32,947 nucleotides of DNA. Origin: an uncultured Holosporaceae bacterium (lineage in GTDB: Bacteria > Pseudomonadota > Alphaproteobacteria > RUG11792). The notes beneath the pieces are model-generated. The model had not been told where the DNA came from. It did not search any database and saw only the letters and a list, made by a program, of their open reading frames with translations. This document shows, piece after piece, positions 30,324 to 32,947 of the stretch (its first letter is position 1; every line of letters begins with the position of its first letter). Location of the stretch: positions 1-32,947 of the forward strand of contig CAMJRB010000006.1 of the NCBI GenBank assembly GCA_946408175.1, written 5' to 3'. The position numbers were made by a program, and so were the translations under genes.

Positions 30324-32720
30324 TTAAAATAATAAGGCTATACATATTATTACTATTCCTATTACTAAATATTTTGTTTGATTTTTATAATTACTGTTAT
30401 TAGCAGTATCTAAAATAGCAGCTAATTTATATGGATAATTATATAATATAATACTATAAAATTGTTCTATTTTATTATTAAATTTATTGGTATATTTAGG
30501 TATATTAATTTTCTTAAGATGTTTAATATTTTGTATTACTACATATACTTTATTAATTTTATTAAATGGAATCTCTTTTGTGTACTTAGCAATTATATAA
30601 GCAATGAATATTACTATTGCATTTTCTAGTGTATCTCTATATATATTATTTAACAAATCGTTTATTGTATATTGTGAAATATTTTGCACAATATTTACTA
30701 TACTATTGATATTAGTATCTTGGTATATATCTTTTCCAGCAATACAATATAAAATTGTAAATCCATATATTATAGAACAAATTATTAATACAGAAATTGG
30801 TTTTATATTAAATTTTTCTGAAATACTATTTTTATTTGCTTTTAAATATTGTAAATATAATTTAAATATTACTATATTCATTAAACAATTTGATATTTCT
30901 ACAAATAATTTAATTATTCTTAAATCAATTGCTTCATTTATTAATAATTTTGGAAAAAATCCTATGAATGGAGGTACTCCTATACATGAAAATAATGCTA
31001 TTAATCCTACAGTATTCAAGTATTTTAAATTATAAAATTGTCTAATATCTTTAGTTTTGAAATAATCAATATAATAAGCAAATACTAAGAATAGTAATGA
31101 TTTAAAAAAAGCATGACATAAAAAGTAGTTAATACTAATTGAATATTGTTTTAATGCACATAAAGTAAACATAGTGCCTGTTGATGATATTGTTAAACAT
31201 GCTATTATTTTTTTTATATTTGTTTCATATAATGCAACTATTGGATATATTATTGAAGTCAATAAAGATATTGCCAATATTATCTGCGATAAATAAGAGT
31301 ATTGTTCTAGTAAATAATGAAATTTATAAATAAATATTATACCAACACCAATTATAGTCGCACAATGTATTAGAATCGAAGCTAAAGTATTAGCATGCGT
31401 TGCTATTATTAACCAATTTGAGAATGGCAATTGAGCACTTTTACATAAACAAGCTACAATAAAACATATTATAGATAATTCATTATATTTAGGATGATTT
31501 ATTAAATACAATATAGTTCCAAATAGAAATATAATACTTGCAAATTTATTATAGACATATACAACAGTTGCCTGTTTATTACACTTTTCAATACCTACAA
31601 ATACAGAGGATATTAATCCCAATAATTCTATACTAATATAAAACTGCCAAATACTATTGGAACATATAGCGAAACACATTGCAAAAGAGAATATATTTAA
31701 TAATTTTAAAATATTTGTTTGTTTTATATTATTGGATATTTCCATGTTAGCACTATTGCTTTGTTTTATTGTTATTTGATTACTATAGTAATTATTTAGT
31801 ATAGGACCAACATGTCTTTTATAATGCCACTTAATTAAATTTATGCTAAATTTCTTTTCATATAATCTCGTTAATAGACCGCTAAATATTTCTTTAGTTC
31901 TAATGTAATACTTACACAATACAGATTTAGTTTTATTATGATTTTTATATAATTTTGCTTCATTTATACAGTAATTTTTATGTAATATTAAGTTAGTATT
32001 AGTACATTTTTTATATAATATTTTATTATAAATGTGACACATTATATTTAATATACCTCTAAATATTGCTTTAATTCTATTGTAATACTTATACAATACA
32101 GATTTAGTTTTATTATGATCTTTATATGATTTTGCTTCATTGATACAGTAATTTTTATGTAATATTAAGTTAGTATTAGTATAATTTTGAATTAGTATTA
32201 CTTTATTATGACTATTATTTGGATATGATATTGATTTATTTTGATTAAAATAGTTATTTAAATAATATTTGATTCTATTAAAATTTCTAATTAATATCGA
32301 TTTAATATTAGTGAAATATTTATATAATATTGTGTCTGTTTTATTATCATTCTTATATAAAATATCAGCACTATAATGTAATATTGTTAAAATTAAACAT
32401 ACAATTGAACACATTAATGTTTCCAACTTTCCAAAATGAATATTAAAACTGAAGGAAACAGGGTCTTGAAATGGCACAAAGGATATATTATTAAAATTAG
32501 ACAAACCATGTTGGAGATACATGGTTGAATAAACTTGTTCTGGCAATAGATTTTGCAAACTGCATTCCTGGAAAAGAGCTAGCCAATTGTAAGTAAAGTT
32601 TAAGTCATTACAAAATAAAGATATAGTATATAATATAAAAGATGTAATACTACCAATTTTATAATATTTTTTACCAAAGGTGGACAATATTAGTGTTAAT
32701 AAAGCTATAATGCGTAACAT
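30324..32720 (-). CDS. NuoL-like NADH dehydrogenase subunit with a large internal insertion
   Basis: Antiporter-like membrane subunit of complex I. After the early part (LTILHYSADILY, near 111-122, matching the NuoL HIYSIGYM region) comes an insertion of about 210 residues (123-335), rich in Lys, Asn and Tyr, containing two 59-residue tandem copies. Then the family pattern resumes: LLNIFSFAMCFAICSNSIWQ, IELLGLISS with the key Glu365, CKSAQLPFSNWL with Lys427, HANTLASILIHCATII, ETNIKKIIACLTISSTG, CHAFFKSLLF and GVPPFIGFFPK. The DIK of NuoL is NIK and MEGPTPVSALIHAATM is much altered. Length is 798, against about 610 to 650. It is first of the nuoL-nuoM pair. A partner role in proton pumping is inferred; the diverged motifs leave an exchanger-like paralogue possible. 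Confidence 0.78.
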   Translation of the reverse strand: MLRIIALLTLILSTFGKKYYKIGSITSFILYTISLFCNDLNFTYNWLALFQECSLQNLLPEQVYSTMYLQHGLSNFNNISFVPFQDPVSFSFNIHFGKLETLMCSIVCLILTILHYSADILYKNDNKTDTILYKYFTNIKSILIRNFNRIKYYLNNYFNQNKSISYPNNSHNKVILIQNYTNTNLILHKNYCINEAKSYKDHNKTKSVLYKYYNRIKAIFRGILNIMCHIYNKILYKKCTNTNLILHKNYCINEAKLYKNHNKTKSVLCKYYIRTKEIFSGLLTRLYEKKFSINLIKWHYKRHVGPILNNYYSNQITIKQSNSANMEISNNIKQTNILKLLNIFSFAMCFAICSNSIWQFYISIELLGLISSVFVGIEKCNKQATVVYVYNKFASIIFLFGTILYLINHPKYNELSIICFIVACLCKSAQLPFSNWLIIATHANTLASILIHCATIIGVGIIFIYKFHYLLEQYSYLSQIILAISLLTSIIYPIVALYETNIKKIIACLTISSTGTMFTLCALKQYSISINYFLCHAFFKSLLFLVFAYYIDYFKTKDIRQFYNLKYLNTVGLIALFSCIGVPPFIGFFPKLLINEAIDLRIIKLFVEISNCLMNIVIFKLYLQYLKANKNSISEKFNIKPISVLIICSIIYGFTILYCIAGKDIYQDTNINSIVNIVQNISQYTINDLLNNIYRDTLENAIVIFIAYIIAKYTKEIPFNKINKVYVVIQNIKHLKKINIPKYTNKFNNKIEQFYSIILYNYPYKLAAILDTANNSNYKNQTKYLVIGIVIICIALLF
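31884..32180 (-). repeat. 177-bp tandem duplication inside the nuoL-like insertion
   Basis: The stretch encoding TNTNLILHKNYCINEAK... at 32061-32180 recurs at 31884-32003, offset by 177 bp (59 codons). Long runs are identical at DNA level, so the duplication is fairly recent. A short KTKSVLYKYY-like pattern earlier in the insertion (KTDTILYKYF, residues 127-136) suggests an older third copy. Confidence 0.88.
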
Positions 32721-32881
32721 TTATATAAAACTATATTAATATATTTATAATTTATCACTAATACGTTCCAATATAATCACTAACTATTAATATCTACACA
32801 ACTTCGATTTAATACAAATTATTAACAGCTATAAAAATTATAATAAAAAATAACTAAAATGTTATAAAAGTTATTGTTGAT

Positions 32882-32900
32882 ATGTCTATTAAATAGACAT
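32882..32900. repeat. Palindrome ATGTCTATT-A-AATAGACAT
   Basis: A perfect 9-bp inverted repeat about 165 bases upstream of the nuoL-like start. It could form a small hairpin, an operator, or the end of a gene beyond the window. The rest of 32721-32947 holds no recognisable feature. Confidence 0.3.
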
Positions 32901-32947
32901 TAGCATTAATAAAAAAAATACTAGCAACATGTTTTTAAATAATATTG

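Overview
The window is a very AT-rich piece of a bacterial chromosome (G+C looks like about a quarter by eye; not computed). It carries housekeeping genes (tmk, ybaB/ebfC, murA, era, murC, a comF-type gene, and nuoL- and nuoM-like genes) among a large number of genes for proteins with Sec signal peptides and no recognisable family. A TssF-type type VI secretion baseplate gene, a type IV pilin-like gene and a very long outer-membrane autotransporter-like protein point to a Gram-negative, host-associated bacterium. The best guess is an alphaproteobacterial endosymbiont of the Rickettsiales or Holosporales type, some of which are known to carry T6SS genes. This is inference from gene content; no rRNA gene is present to place it. 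No tRNA, rRNA, insertion sequence or CRISPR array was seen.

Layout. 1-1008: thymidylate kinase, preceded by a roughly 95-bp tandem array of its own leader and first codons. 1226-5816: exported proteins of unknown role, including a coiled-coil/pilin-like gene pair, with a 790-bp gap holding a possible orphan signal-peptide ORF. 6086-7639: an exported, probably zinc-dependent M91/NleD-like peptidase. 7969-10847: ybaB, murA and, on the other strand, era. 11181-14365: an exported helical protein lying downstream of tssF. 14608-15249: a Vat/CatB-type hexapeptide acetyltransferase. 15466-18282: a two-gene unit of an Asn/Gln-rich exported protein and an exported coiled-coil protein. 18795-20195: murC. 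20435-25333: autotransporter-like surface protein with ten 13-residue repeats. 25860-28595: a patatin-like exported protein with comF just behind it. 28938-32720: nuoL-like then nuoM-like genes, separated from the rest of complex I.

How it fits together. MurA and MurC show that peptidoglycan synthesis is retained. The exported proteins, TssF and the surface protein look like a host-interaction set around a reduced core. A second theme is low-complexity expansion: Asn-rich or Lys/Asn-rich insertions interrupt otherwise ordinary enzymes (Tmk, the ComF protein, the NuoL-like subunit), and short in-frame tandem duplications occur in several other genes. This resembles the Asn-rich inserts of very AT-rich protists and suggests replication slippage with weak purging. 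Several transcription units end in perfect hairpins that mostly lack a clear U-tract.

The most unusual items are the tmk 5'-end array with two micro-ORFs, the NuoL-like protein with a large duplicated insertion, the M91-like exported peptidase, and the patatin-like protein whose GxSxG and Asp-Gly-Gly motifs are both altered.
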